A stretch of DNA of 29,971 bases from Smittium culicis (GCA_001970855.1 LSSN01002438.1:1-29971), one strand, 5' to 3'; shown: positions 20,263 to 29,971, numbered from the stretch's first letter. A program made the numbers and translations. The notes: a model not told the origin generated them from the letters alone.

Positions 20263-23200
20263 TCATGGCTTTTCAAAGAAGGTTAAGTCTGTATCATTGA
20301 TGATATTCAAATGCTCAAATGCGTATTCCAGGTCGTAAACCGAGTGAGCTAAGGCGATACTCCCGATTTCGTTGCAGAATTCATCAAGAACTAGGTACGC
20401 ATTAACTAGTCTCTTGTTTGTTGTTTGTTTTGGCACACTTTCTGTTGTACTGCTAGTAATTGTATCTGTTGGAGACTGGACTTGGCTAATTTTAGGTCGA
20501 GATTTCTTAGAACTTGGGGAATTAACGGGTGTTACTTGATTGCTAGAGTGAATAGATAATGGCTCAAGTTCATCAGTATCGGGCTTAATTGGGAATTGAT
20601 CGGATTGGATAAGATCATCGAGATTTTTACTAAGTTTCTGGCTATTTGGATTTAATGTAAGTTGACTAAGCGAGTCACCTGTTTCTAAAAACTGGGGCTT
20701 ATTAGATTGTTGAAGTGATTTCAAATTTTCTGACAGGTCATTTAGGCCATTTCTATTCATCGAGGATTTATCTTGATTTTCAGGGAAAATGTTATCAGAA
20801 ATTCCATTCTTATGATAAAATATCAGCTTTTCGTTGAAACTATCGACATAAAACGACTTAGCAACTATTTTTGAAGATAGTCTAACAAGGATATCATAGA
20901 AATAAATGTTGGCACTATTATTGCTATTAAGCTTCGTCGAGTCAGATTCTGCTGAAATCTTTGCTAGAGAAGATGAATCTCTAGTAGGATCTTTGGATGC
21001 GGGATTATAAGTATTGAAATCTTCTTTTTGATCATCAAAATAAATAATGCTATTTTTAAGAAGCATGAAAAGTGATAAATCATGGTTTCCTATTAGTAAC
21101 AACTTGCTTATTATGCTAGTAAGAACAATATTATGTGAAATGTCTCGAGTTTGCATAACTTTAAGAAGCTTTAGTAAATGGATATAAAATGTCCCAGGAT
21201 AAAAGCTTGTATCCATCAAAAGAGAAAGATTGTTTCCAGTAATGGGCTTCCAAAAGGATTTTTTATAATTATTAATAAAACGAATTTTTTCCAAGCTTTT
21301 TTGCAAGTATAAATCATTTTCTTCATTGGATAGATTTATAAAACTAGGATTGTTTATATTTGGCTTGTGATATTCTACGCTATTAATATTGGCTGGGGTT
21401 TCCCGAGCTTTAAAAATTGAGTTTTCTGTTTGAATTAAATTACTATTTTTGCTAGTCTCACTGTTTGTTAGAGAGTGGTCTAATATTTCTGATGAAGATT
21501 GATCTTTTAAAGTGTTTTCAAAAGTGTTCAGGTTATTATAGTTAGTTTCTGTAGAACTAGAGTATGTTTTAGCCGGGGTAATGCAGGGTGTGCTATTAGT
21601 ACTGGGATTATTTGAGCTTTGGTTAAATGGCTTGGACTTAGATCTGGCAGCTGCGACTGCGTCAGGGAATGATTCATGTATAAATGAGGGTCTTGAATTT
21701 AAAAAGTGTTTCTTAATTACAACAGCTAGATTAAAGTCGATTCCTAAAATATCTTTATGGTTTGGGTCATTTCCAGAATTTTCAATTTGAATATTTTCAT
21801 CAATAGAGTATAGGTAGTATTCAGGTTTTGAGGCATCTATTTTGCAAAAATTTCTCAACACTAAATTGACATAGACATACTGGTCAAATGAGTCTAGAAT
21901 TGTGTCGAATAAATTCATAGTAGCTAAGCTTAATTTATAGTCTTTATCGAACATTCTTTTCATTAAAATATTTTTAATTCCATTTTTATAGATTTCTAAA
22001 TCTGAAATATCAGCTACATTCTCAAGGTCAAGCTTTGGTTTTTCATTTGTAGTTGATATGGAACTTCTTCTACTATTGTTTGTACTACTGCCGAATGAAC
22101 TCTTTCGTGAATCGGGAAACTCTGGGGAAATGTCATTTCCTAGTAGCAATGTATAAAAAGGTGCTCTTAATGTCTCAGAACTTGCAAGTTTTAATAGCTC
22201 GGTGGAGTATACTGTGGATGAAAAAGAGGCGCGCCTTGATCTAAAGAATTACACGAAATTAAATATATTATTGAAAAGATTTAAAGTAATAAATTACAAT
22301 GTCAGTACTCGAGTAAAAAGGGAACTAAAAGGTAAGATTAAAAAAATAAATAAATAATACTTTGATTCCAAGCTCGAAAGAACAGACGGTTGCAAAAATG
22401 AGGCGCTTATTTTCATGCTAAGTTCACGGGTTAGTTTCTATTTATTTTTTGGCAACAATTTTATTATTATTATAGGAGATGTGTTTTTTTTTTAATTATT
22501 TACAAAAAGCTTGCTAATATCTGTAATTTTTTTTATAAATGTAAAGTTAGTTCAAATAATTTAAAAAAAAAAGTCTTACAGTATTTTTTTTAAAAACAAT
22601 AGCAATTTCATCTAACAACTCCCAGCAAAAGTAAAATATATCGACAGTTTTTTGTTTTTTAAATGACTTGGCACTAAATTCAGCTAAAAAACTGTTATTC
22701 GTTAAAAAATTAGTTCCTTGGTTTAAAACTTTTGATAGAGAAACAAATTCTTGTGGGCTAGGGAATAATGATTTAGCGTGGGAGTAAGATGGCTGGAGTT
22801 TAGGTTTATTTTGAAGCTCCAGATTGTGGTCATATAATTTTCTAATAGAAGTGGGTAAAGAGCGAGGCCCGATCATTTTTGGGGAGAAAACTCTAAAATG
22901 TGATGATCTTTTAGATGGCGAATTAATGGGTATATGCGAGTATAAATAGCTCAAATTTTCTACGATTCCGGTTAAAATTCCGTTGTCACCAGAAACATTT
23001 GAGATTTTATCCTGAGTTTCTGATAATGCATATAGGCTAGATAAGTTTACTAAAGATTCTCTAGAAATTTCACCAAGTTCATATGGGCCCATAAGGTTAT
23101 AAAAAATCATCCATATAAAAAATCTTTCTTGATCGATAATAAAAGGCATGGTGTTCATAGAAAGCTTTGAGGAGCTAAAATAACCAAACTCGTTCGATTG

Positions 23201-24163
23201 AAAATACATATTCATAGATTTTTGGGACCAACCAAAATAGAAAGAAGCCAATGTGGAACTTTCTTTCATCCGAGAAATAGTTAAATTGATAGATTTTATG
23301 ATTAGTAGGTTAGTGTTAAGCTTGATTTTTTCGAGGGATTTTGAGTTTATTTGTTCTCTCCAGATTTTGCCAATAGAAGAAAGGGGAGGGAATGTAAAGA
23401 TCTTTTTACTGTGTGAACTGCTGTTTGTATCTTTTAAAATCTTTGATACCAGGGATTTATATGTCTTTGGAAAATTAAACTTGAATGAGTTACTATTGTC
23501 GAAGAAAGAATTAGTTTGTTCAAAATGATCGAGTTTATAAAGAGAATTTAAGCTGATCAGTAAAAGCGAGATGCGGAAGTCAGGATTAAATATGAAAAAA
23601 TATGGAGAACTTTCTATAATAATGTTGAAAAAATGGAGCATTACAAGATTTGTATCAATTGTCGGGTCCATTTCAGCCAATTTAACAAATGCAGAAAACG
23701 AGTTTTTTTTAATCAAAAACTCGGTACACGGACCGATTTCATAATACAAAGAATTGTCTAAGACAGACCCCAAAAAAAAGGTAGAATCGCTAATTGCTTT
23801 AAGGCTGTAATAATTTGAATTTCGATATAAATGATTATAATACTCATTCCATTCTTTAATTAGGGAAGATAAAATGGCTTGTAAATGAAATGGAATTTCA
23901 GATCTGATAGAGCTAAAAGGGTAGACCTTTTTAACCACAGAAGAGTAAATTTCATGTAAAATATTCCAGCTTTTAACGTAAGGCTTTTCTACAGAGATTT
24001 TTTCAACGATTTTTTCGCCAGTTTTGACAACAAAGCTCTTGAACTTGCTGAGGATATCGTCTGAATTCAAATTTTGAGGCTTATCAAGATTTGAATCGGA
24101 ATATTTTGGTATATCTTGAGGCTCGTTAATTGATCTATTATTCAGAGCGAAATCATTGCTCAT
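20263..24163 (-). CDS. FHF complex subunit, Hook-interacting protein (FHIP/RAI16-like), 4 exons, 1211 aa
   Basis: In animals and Aspergillus, FHIP binds FTS and Hook and links early endosomes to dynein for microtubule transport. Exons: 24163-22580, 22520-22504, 22417-22361, 22240-20263. All phases agree, giving 528+5+1+18+1+658 residues. Family features: N-terminal KSWNILHEIYSSVV, SEIPFHLQAILSSLIKEWNEYY, PCTEFLIKKNSFSAFVKLAE and LVMLHFFNIIIESSPYFF. The central CWELLDEIAIVFKKNT is followed by the spliced ILASFFMKISASFLQPSVL and by STELLKLASSETLRAPFYTL. LSLATMNLFDTILDSFDQYV and LLKLLKVMQTRDISHNIVL come next, then LVLDEFCNEIGSIALAHSV near the end. Two Ser/Asn-rich inserts (roughly 700-800 and 1020-1130) make it longer than animal FHIPs. 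Without the small exons the conserved middle is interrupted by stops, so reading it as two genes would be an error. The start is the first Met; a TGAGTCA lies 22 bases upstream. Confidence 0.85.
22241..22579 (-). other. Intron cluster with 17-nt micro-exon in the FHIP-like gene
   Basis: Intron 1: 22579-22521, donor GTAAGA, branch GAACTAAC, acceptor TTACAG. Exon 2: 22520-22504, 17 bases, encoding ILASF plus two bases. Intron 2: 22503-22418, donor GTAAAT, branch ACTAAC at 22435-22430, acceptor CTTAG. Exon 3: 22417-22361, 57 bases, encoding MKISASFLQPSVLSSLES with split codons at both ends. Intron 3: 22360-22241, donor GTATTA, branch TACTGAC at 22307-22301, acceptor TTTAG. Phases are 0, 2 and 2. 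The spliced peptide fills the part of the FHIP fold that would otherwise be missing. Confidence 0.75.
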
Positions 24164-24750
24164 TTTGTCTAATCACGAATTGTATGAGTCAATATAGTAT
24201 AAATTAATTGGGGGTAAGAGTATTGGGGAGTATGTTGAAGCAGGGGATGGCGTAGATAAATAGTAGGCAAAAAAATCTATTAATCTGACAAAGCAGGGTT
24301 ATTTAGCAAAGTAGAAGACTCTAACAAACGTAACCTATCTGGGCTACCATTGTAAATTATAGTTTTTTTTAGATATCCCACAAGCAGGAAATTTATTTGC
24401 TGCGTTAAAACCTTATTATCAAATATAGACTTGAAATAAAAACTCAAACTTAATACAAATAATCTATTCGCTAAAATATAATTTAGATGTTACTGAACTA
24501 AATATTATTGGCATATTTTTGTTTTGAGTACAAAAAATAATCCTCCTATAAGCCTTCGAGCCTTATCGAGCCCAAATAAAGCTTAAATAATCCCTAAACA
24601 TTAAATATTACTACCAACCTATTTCCAAGACTACAAGTCCAAAAAACGAACGTATCAAAGACTTTAAAAAGTCATCCTTAACTATTATCAAGCAGCGTCC
24701 CTTCATAAAAAAAAAACCAACTTGCTCAATTAGACTGACTTGCTTGAATT

Positions 24751-24984
24751 ATGTCTACTAAATGTTTTATATTAGCAGGTTTTATAGCCATTGCAAACAA
24801 ACGCCCAATTTCGGGACAACTAACTTTACAGCATTCAATGCCAGATCACAAAAAAATAGGGACTTTTAAATATTTAGAGCAAAAATATAGATCATATTAC
24901 TCATCATTTACTTTTTTTCATAAACAAATAATAAGGTTTTGGTTTGAAATAATCTTCTGTACCTACGCTTGCATAATGCACTAA
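24751..24984 (+). CDS. Doubtful small ORF, 77 aa, signal-like N-terminus
   Basis: No family recognised. The frame begins MSTKCFILAGFIAIANKRPISGQ, which resembles a short signal peptide, followed by a basic, aromatic tail (SYYSSFTFFHKQ). It might be a small secreted protein or the first exon of a longer one. Length, AT-driven codons and lack of homology keep confidence low. Confidence 0.2.
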   Translation: MSTKCFILAGFIAIANKRPISGQLTLQHSMPDHKKIGTFKYLEQKYRSYYSSFTFFHKQIIRFWFEIIFCTYACIMH

Positions 24985-25204
24985 CAAAAATCCATATTTA
25001 CGCCATTTATTAACACAACTACATAATTGTACACAATAGCTTGGTTACTACATAGTCTTGCAAACTAAACCTCTTAAATTATGACATATTATAGCATAGT
25101 AGGCCATTCAATTTATTTTTTTTGTTGGTTATATAAAACAATTGATCCCGAAAGGAATTTCTTTCCTGATTATAATAGTTTTTTTTATCTAGTCAATTAA
25201 TACA

Positions 25205-25400
25205 GTTTGTTGTATGAAAGACCTAAGATTCAATCACCTAACCAAAAGGCTATTCTGTAAGACATTTTGTCTTGCAGATCTTAGGCACTATACGGTAAAT
25301 AATGTTGTATTGACCATTATACAACACAGTTTATGTTTTATAATCAGTAAAAGGCGTATATCTTTGTTGCAAATATTAAAGATACTTTATACAACCTTAT
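25205..25400. repeat. Cluster of short inverted repeats, possible MITE remnant
   Basis: CCTAAGAT (25222-25229) pairs with ATCTTAGG (25278-25285), enclosing AAGAC/GTCTT (25259-25263 and 25269-25273). GTTGTAT (25304-25310) pairs with ATACAAC (25319-25325). The outer words GTTGTATGAAAG (about 25209) and CTTTATACAAC (about 25385) are roughly inverted, as imperfect terminal repeats would be. This pattern fits a decayed small inverted-repeat element; no target duplication was recognised. Confidence 0.3.
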
Positions 25401-26214
25401 AGTCAGTTCTACAATTAAATATACCCTGTAAATATACTTGCTTTTTACGTGTTTTCTATTAACCGGGTTTCCTATTAATATCTAAAGTTATTTATAAATG
25501 ACTGAAAAACAGCAGTTAATCTAAAATGTACAATATATCTTCTTTTTTTTTCACGCAGCTTTATGCCATCCAGATAAATTATAGTTGCTGATTTTGATAG
25601 TTTCGAGTTCATTTATCCACTTTTACCGAATAATACCTAAGGCTTTTCACATCAAAGAGAAATATTATTAATTTTATTTTTGTTGATATATTTATATTAA
25701 TACTTTTTTTAAACCTTGACTAAAATAATATTTAATAGATCTTTGACTTATTTGATTTATTCAGGTAAAATTTAAAGATTTCATTTACATTTCAGCTCAT
25801 CAAGGTTTGTAAATTTTAGTCTCATGACATAAATATGATTAAATTTAAGTTGATGCTGAATAATTCATATTTTTTCTAAACAAGTTATTCAAGTACGTGT
25901 TAATCAGCGCGAGATTAAAATAAATTTCTTCAAGCGTGAATTTCATGATAATAAAGAATATTATATTGAATAAATATTTAATGATTCACATAGTTAACGT
26001 CGATGCTATAAAGAATGATGGTAATTAACATAGCTTATTTTACATAATTAGTTAAATTGCAAGTTAATGTTTTTTTGCCATAATTATATAATTTTTTATC
26101 AAAACGCTATAAGAATATTTATTTTTGCTAGATTTAAAACTATTTAATGACAAAAAAATTGGAATAGATTAAGCATTAGTGGTTAAAATAGTATTTATTT
26201 GTATTGATAAATAC

Positions 26215-28212
26215 CTAATTATTGTTAGCACGACGTTTTTTTAGTGGAATTTCTTTCTTGTGATCTTCGTTTTTATAAATTAGCTTATTGACAGCAGAAA
26301 TATAAGCAAATCCTGTCGCAGTTAATATATCAGTATCAATACCAACTCCAGAATAAATGGGTGAATCACTTTCAAATTGTGGATTTTTTGGATTTTCTCG
26401 AATTGTTACTGTGACCTTACCGATCGAGTCACTTCCTTTGCTAGTTGCTGAAAGATCATATGAAATCAGAGAAACATCTATTGGGATTATTTTTTTGACT
26501 GCGCTTAAAATGGACTCGACAGGTCCACATCGGGAATGGGAAATATCAGTCAATATCTCGCCTGTAGGCAAAACTTTGAGAGAAACAGTAGCAGAAGGTG
26601 TAGTTTCCAAACCGCCAATAACTTGTAACCCTGATAATTCATAGAACTTTTTTCCAGAGTATTCATATATAGCAGAATAATCAAGGGTTGTATTAGGCTC
26701 TATTATGATTTCTTCTCCGTGCAATGGGTTAGATTTCCCAACTACAGGCATATCAGTATGTACATTTCCTATTTCAAGTGGTAAAGAAAGTATAGATGAG
26801 ACAATAGCCTGAAGGTCGCCATTTGTGACACTGGTTTTCTTACTATCTGCTAACTGTTTGAATCTATGGAATACAGCATTCTTTTGAACGTTTGTAAAAG
26901 AAGTACTTGAATACCCCAATTCTTCAAGTCTGGATAGAATGGCATGTCTTCCCGAGTGTTTTCCTAGAAGAATATTTGATGTAAAAACTCCTACATCTTC
27001 AGGGCGAATGATTTCATATGTCTCTTTGTTTTTCAGCACTCCGTCTTGGTGGATTCCAGATTCATGCAAGAAAGCATTTCTGCCAACAATTGCTTTGTTC
27101 GGCTGAACAGGCATTCCGGTGAGATCAGAAACCAGCTTTGAAGTTGAAGAGAATAAGCGTGTATTTATTGTATGGTACACAGGATAACTGTTTGGGTGAG
27201 TAAAGATGTTCATAACAACTTCTTCAAAAGATGTATTTCCTGCGCGCTCGCCAATACCGTTAACGGCAACTTCGACTTGTCGTGCACCGTTAGTTATCCC
27301 AGATAGGGTATTTGCAGTGGCCAATCCCAAGTCATTGTGACAATGCGCGGACCATATAGCTTTTTCAGACCCAGGAGTATTTTCAATTAAGAACCTTATT
27401 AGCTCTCCATATTCAGAAGGTGTCTTGTAACCAACTGTATCTGCGATGTTTAAGGTCGTAGCACCTGCACATATTACTGCGCCTAATACCTTGACCAGGA
27501 ATTCTGGGTCAGAACGAGCAGCATCTTCCGGAGAAAATTCGACATCATCACATAAGCTTTTAGCAAAAGTGACTGATTCAACAGCTCTTTCGAAACACTG
27601 ATCACGAGAAATTTTTAGCTTATGCTCTAAATGTATATCGCTGGTTGCAAGAACGATATGAATTCTGTGATGTGGTGCGTGTTTAACGGCGTCATAAGTG
27701 ACTTGGACATCTTTTTTAACAGCTCTAGCAAGTCCACACACAACAATCGGTTTACCAATGGCTTCTCGCCCTTCCATCAATGAACCAACCTCTATGGCAA
27801 TTCTTTCAACTGCTGAAAAGTCGTCTGGTGAAGTTATGGGAAATCCTGCTTCAACAACGTCAACTCCTAGTCTTGAAAGCTGTTTAGCAATAGCCACCTT
27901 TTCTTCATTATTTAAGGTTACTCCTGGTGACTAGAAATTACATTAAAATATAAATCGAATTAATAATATTGATACAATGGTTAATAAACGAGCTTTTTTA
28001 TAAAGATGAATATTTATATGAGAATATTGATAAATTTTCCAGATTTTTTTTTCGCTATTAAGCCCACTTTGTTGGATACTTAACGAAAGAAAGAAAGAAA
28101 GAAAGAAAGAAAGAAGAAGCAGAAGATTATATAAAGGGAATCGTTATAAAACTACCTGTTCACCATCTCTTAAAGTGGTGTCGAACACTATTAGTTTATC
28201 TTTTTTCTGCAT
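26215..28212 (-). CDS. leuA: 2-isopropylmalate synthase, LeuA type (2 exons, 590 aa)
   Basis: First committed step of leucine synthesis: 2-ketoisovalerate and acetyl-CoA give 2-isopropylmalate. Exon 1 (28212-28156) encodes MQKKDKLIVFDTTLRDGEQ; the intron is 28155-27931 and exon 2 27930-26215 starts SPGVTLNNEEKVAIAK. The junction restores the uninterrupted family signature LRDGEQSPGV. Catalytic and metal residues: Arg15, Asp16 and Glu18 in LRDGE, His215 and His217 in SAHCHNDLG, NGIGERAGN at 243-251, HESGIHQDG near 308-316. The C-terminal third (about 445-580) matches the LeuA regulatory domain that binds leucine, ending GVGIDTDILTATGFAYISAVNKL. The tail is basic (LKKRRANNN). An in-frame TAG lies just upstream of the ATG, so no mitochondrial leader is encoded in this model and a cytosolic enzyme is expected. 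The sequence resembles plant and bacterial LeuA, not the yeast Leu4 branch. A TGACTCA (Gcn4-type) site lies 400 bases upstream. Confidence 0.95.
27931..28155 (-). other. Intron of 2-isopropylmalate synthase gene with TTTC microsatellite
   Basis: 225 bases, donor GTAGTT at 28155, possible branch TATTAAC at 27986-27980, acceptor TTCTAG ending at 27931. The plus-strand GAAA repeat inside it (seven units, 28085-28112, then GAAGAAG) reads as a long pyrimidine tract on the transcript. Confidence 0.85.
28085..28119 (+). repeat. (GAAA)7 microsatellite inside intron
   Basis: Seven GAAA units at 28085-28112 followed by GAAGAAG. Lies in the intron of the isopropylmalate synthase gene and is likely length-variable. 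Confidence 0.9.
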
Positions 28213-28973
28213 TTTTAACTATACTCAGTGCGTTGAATAATATTTTTCAGCTTTAAAATATTTTAATTACAGTCTTATTTGATACCAGAGTTTAAAACTA
28301 ATAATAAAACTTTGAATGTGACAGAGTTGAGAATAAATAATTAATATATAGATTCAGTAAAAAACGAAAATATGGGTAATATGAAAGCTCAGTTTGAAGA
28401 TTAATCTTTATATTTATACCATCTCGTGTGTATATTCACTTTTAAATTGCCTTTTATTAACTTTGGAAAAGCGTTTATTTGAATAATAGTTTATATTTTA
28501 AATTGATTGTGACTTGAAGGTTTCATCATTATGTTAATAAGTGTATTAAGAACTATAAGAATTTTATAATGTTTATGTTATTCTCGGGGTCATTTGATTC
28601 CTAGCTAAAATGACTCATAATTGGCAATGTATAAAATTTGACTTTTGGAATCATAAAGTTTTGAGATTATAATATTTTTTTTTGATTTAGATTTTAAAAT
28701 TATTCTAATGGATTAGAAAAACTATACGCCAATAAACAAATAACCTAGGTGAAAAATTATTGGTACACTACAAAATGCTCTTAATTTTATTATAGATTTA
28801 CAGGGTAAATGAAATGAGATAATTAGTCACAATTAGCTTACTTGAATTTGTTTTATGTTTCATAGTATATAATCTATTTAATGCTTTTAAAAAATCATAT
28901 TTACTTGTAGCTAAACTGCAAAAGATAATATCAATTCCACAATAATTTTTATTTTTACACTTGGCAGTGTTAA
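28213..28973. other. Upstream region of isopropylmalate synthase gene
   Basis: AT-rich, no gene seen. It holds a TGACTCA word at 28611-28617 and then runs into the A-tail (T-run on this strand) of a LINE 3' end at 28974. Confidence 0.6.
28611..28617. promoter_or_regulatory. Gcn4-type TGACTCA site upstream of leucine gene
   Basis: TGACTCA is the binding word of fungal Gcn4/CPC1, which induces amino-acid synthesis genes. It lies about 400 bases upstream of the isopropylmalate synthase ATG. The same heptamer also occurs near 4892 and at 24185 where no amino-acid gene follows, so chance is quite possible. Confidence 0.3.
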
Positions 28974-29278
28974 TTTTTTTTCTTTGAAAAGTTTAATAAA
29001 ACACAAATAAAAAATGTTTATAACTAATATAAAAATATAAAATTTTAAAAGTAACTAAAAACAATAAAAAATATATAAAAAGTTAAAAAAATATAACTCA
29101 AATAATTTTATAATCGACCCCCCTCCGCAGCTCAATCAGCTCCATACACACTGGTCATTGGTTCAAGGGGGCTGGTGAATCACATATACTTTGCAGCATA
29201 AGTGTTCTGGGCACGCGAATGCCGTTTAAAAATTTGGCTGATTCCAGCTCAAAATTTTGATCGACCATGCCAGATTGA
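28974..29278 (-). mobile_element. LINE 3' end, older copy, interrupted
   Basis: On the minus strand it encodes the last residues of a LINE pol frame (FELESAKFLNGIRVPRTL, then DSPAPLNQ), where a TGA now replaces the Cys codon present in the neighbouring copy. An AT-rich 3' untranslated part with an AATAAA-like end follows, then a decayed A-tail (T-run at 28974-28981). It starts abruptly at 29278, exactly where the A-tail of the second copy begins. It is therefore either 5'-truncated or split by that insertion. Confidence 0.85.
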
Positions 29279-29552
29279 TTTTTTTTTTTTTTTGGTCTCA
29301 GAGAGTTTATTAAACATAATTTAAAAATATACTTAAAACTAATAAAAATATTTAAAAGTTAAAAAAATATTAATAAAATAATTTTTCAACCGACCCCCCT
29401 CCGCCGCTCTAGCAGCTCCATACCCACTGGGCATTGGTTCAAGGGGGCTGGTGAATCACTTATACTTTGCAGTATAAGTGTTCTGGGCACGCGGATGCCG
29501 TTCAAAAATTTGGCTGTTTCCAGCTCAAAATTTTGATCGGCTGTGCCAGCAC
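29057..29552 (-). repeat. Direct repeat pair of LINE 3' regions
   Basis: About 215 bases at 29057-29272 match 29335-29552, strongest in the coding tail (29133-29272 against 29411-29552) and weaker in the AT-rich part. The offset is about 278-280 bases, in the same orientation. These are the homologous ends of the two LINE copies. Confidence 0.9.
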
Positions 29553-29971
29553 GAAGCTGGCTCAAAGATTGTTTAGACTCCCCCCCAAGGAGTTTGGAAA
29601 CTAGCCCCAACCGGGCTTCGTTAAAATTCGAAAGTAAATTTTTTTCGTCAGATCGGATCGGCGTCGGTATGAATCGGCCGATAGTCGTTGTTCGGTGATT
29701 TCACCAACGGCTGCAGCTCAGAAGTATGTGGTCGACCGTCTCAGGCACACACAAGTTGCAGCAGGGGCAAAATTTTTTGAATTTTTGAACTTTTGGTCGA
29801 CGATTTTCATGTTCGACAGGCGCTGGGCGGTCCGGAATGTGCCCATTCGCATTTTCCCAATATCCTGAAGACCCTGCTTCAGGTCCGGATACATTGCTTG
29901 AAGGTCAACCCAGTTGCCTTTTTTGCCGATTTTCCTGTCCACCGTCCACCGGTGGATGACAGACCGATTAT
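29279..29971 (-). mobile_element. LINE 3' end, younger copy, runs out of window
   Basis: Same family and orientation as 28974-29278. It has a pure 15-base A-tail (T at 29279-29293), preceded in the element by GGTCTCAGAGAG (plus-strand reading) and an AT-rich 3' untranslated region, then the end of the pol frame (stop near 29386). Upstream coding continues beyond the window. The clean tail suggests it inserted after the other copy. Confidence 0.9.
29386..29971 (-). pseudogene. C-terminal end of LINE pol, frameshifted
   Basis: In element order: HRWTVDRKIGKKGNWVDLQ, then MRMGTFRTAQRLSNMKIVDQ in one frame. A zinc-finger-like KFCPCCNLCVPETVDHILLSC (about 29711-29773) lies in another frame. The C-terminal NFELETAKFLNGIRVPRTL to ELLERRRGVG and stop follows in a further frame or segment. 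The Cys/His block and ETVDHIL are typical of the zinc-binding domain after LINE reverse transcriptases, which grips the element RNA or target. The first frame break lies at runs of A and T (about 29769-29785), and a TGA follows the zinc block, so this copy cannot make an intact protein unless it has sequence errors. Confidence 0.8.

Larger units (their letters stand above)
24164..26214. other. Gene-poor intergenic region
   Basis: It separates the FHIP-like start (24163) from the 2-isopropylmalate synthase stop (26215). It contains the FHIP promoter, a small doubtful frame (24751-24984), a patch near 24,545-24,590 where CCTTCGAG and CCTTATCGAG repeat, and a cluster of short inverted repeats at 25,205-25,400. 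The rest is AT-rich with nothing recognisable. Confidence 0.55.

Noticed and set aside
22504..22579. Simple one-intron model joining 22580 directly to the reading frame at 22205 or 22240
   Set aside because: The acceptor at 22240 is out of phase with the donor at 22579. The in-phase AG at 22205 skips a better branch-acceptor set and loses the conserved middle segment.
24185..24191. TGAGTCA just upstream of the FHIP-like gene as a Gcn4 site
   Set aside because: Too close to the start codon, gene unrelated to amino-acid synthesis; about the number expected by chance.
25214..25402. 62-codon plus-strand frame
   Set aside because: Coincides with the cluster of inverted repeats; no protein-like features.

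Overview
This is nuclear DNA of an AT-rich, intron-bearing eukaryote, most probably a fungus. Five spliced genes can be reconstructed from splice signals (GT...AG, with TACTAAC, ACTAAC or TACTGAC branch sites in several introns). The gene set fits a fungus: a vacuolar carboxypeptidase Y, a leucine-pathway 2-isopropylmalate synthase, a TRAPP subunit, a Hook/FTS-interacting (FHIP/RAI16-like) protein and a secreted histidine acid phosphatase. The synthase is of the plant/bacterial LeuA kind rather than the yeast Leu4 kind, and intergenic DNA is long, so I favour an early-diverging fungal lineage (for example Zoopagomycota/Kickxellomycotina). That placement is inference.

Layout. 1-906 (-): 5'-truncated reverse-transcriptase part of a non-LTR retrotransposon (LINE), chimeric at its 5' edge. 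1315-1896 (-): orphan secreted protein. 1897-6108: gene-poor AT-rich DNA. 6109-7138 (+): five-exon Trs33/TRAPPC6 gene. 7862-9512 (-): two-exon carboxypeptidase Y, visibly richer in G+C than its surroundings. 10403-11998 (-): two-exon histidine acid phosphatase that lacks the His of its second active-site motif. 11999-15342: gene-poor. 15343-19149 (+): long Ser/Asn-rich protein with scattered FxF motifs, possibly a nucleoporin. 19150-20262: convergent intergenic region holding a G/C-richer island with several possible RNA helices. 20263-24163 (-): four-exon FHIP-like gene with a predicted 17-nt micro-exon. 24164-26214: gene-poor. 26215-28212 (-): two-exon 2-isopropylmalate synthase. 28974-29971 (-): two LINE 3' ends arranged head to tail, each with its own A-tail.

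How the genes relate. There is no operon or obvious cluster. Three products belong to the endomembrane system by family knowledge: Trs33 (TRAPP vesicle tethering), FHIP (dynein-Hook endosome transport) and carboxypeptidase Y (vacuolar protease). The phosphatase and the orphan protein carry N-terminal secretion signals. I read the proximity as chance.

No clear new multi-gene system was found. The items most worth checking are the structured island at 19,490-19,650, the micro-exon gene model, the phosphatase active-site loss, and the chimeric and nested LINE fragments.
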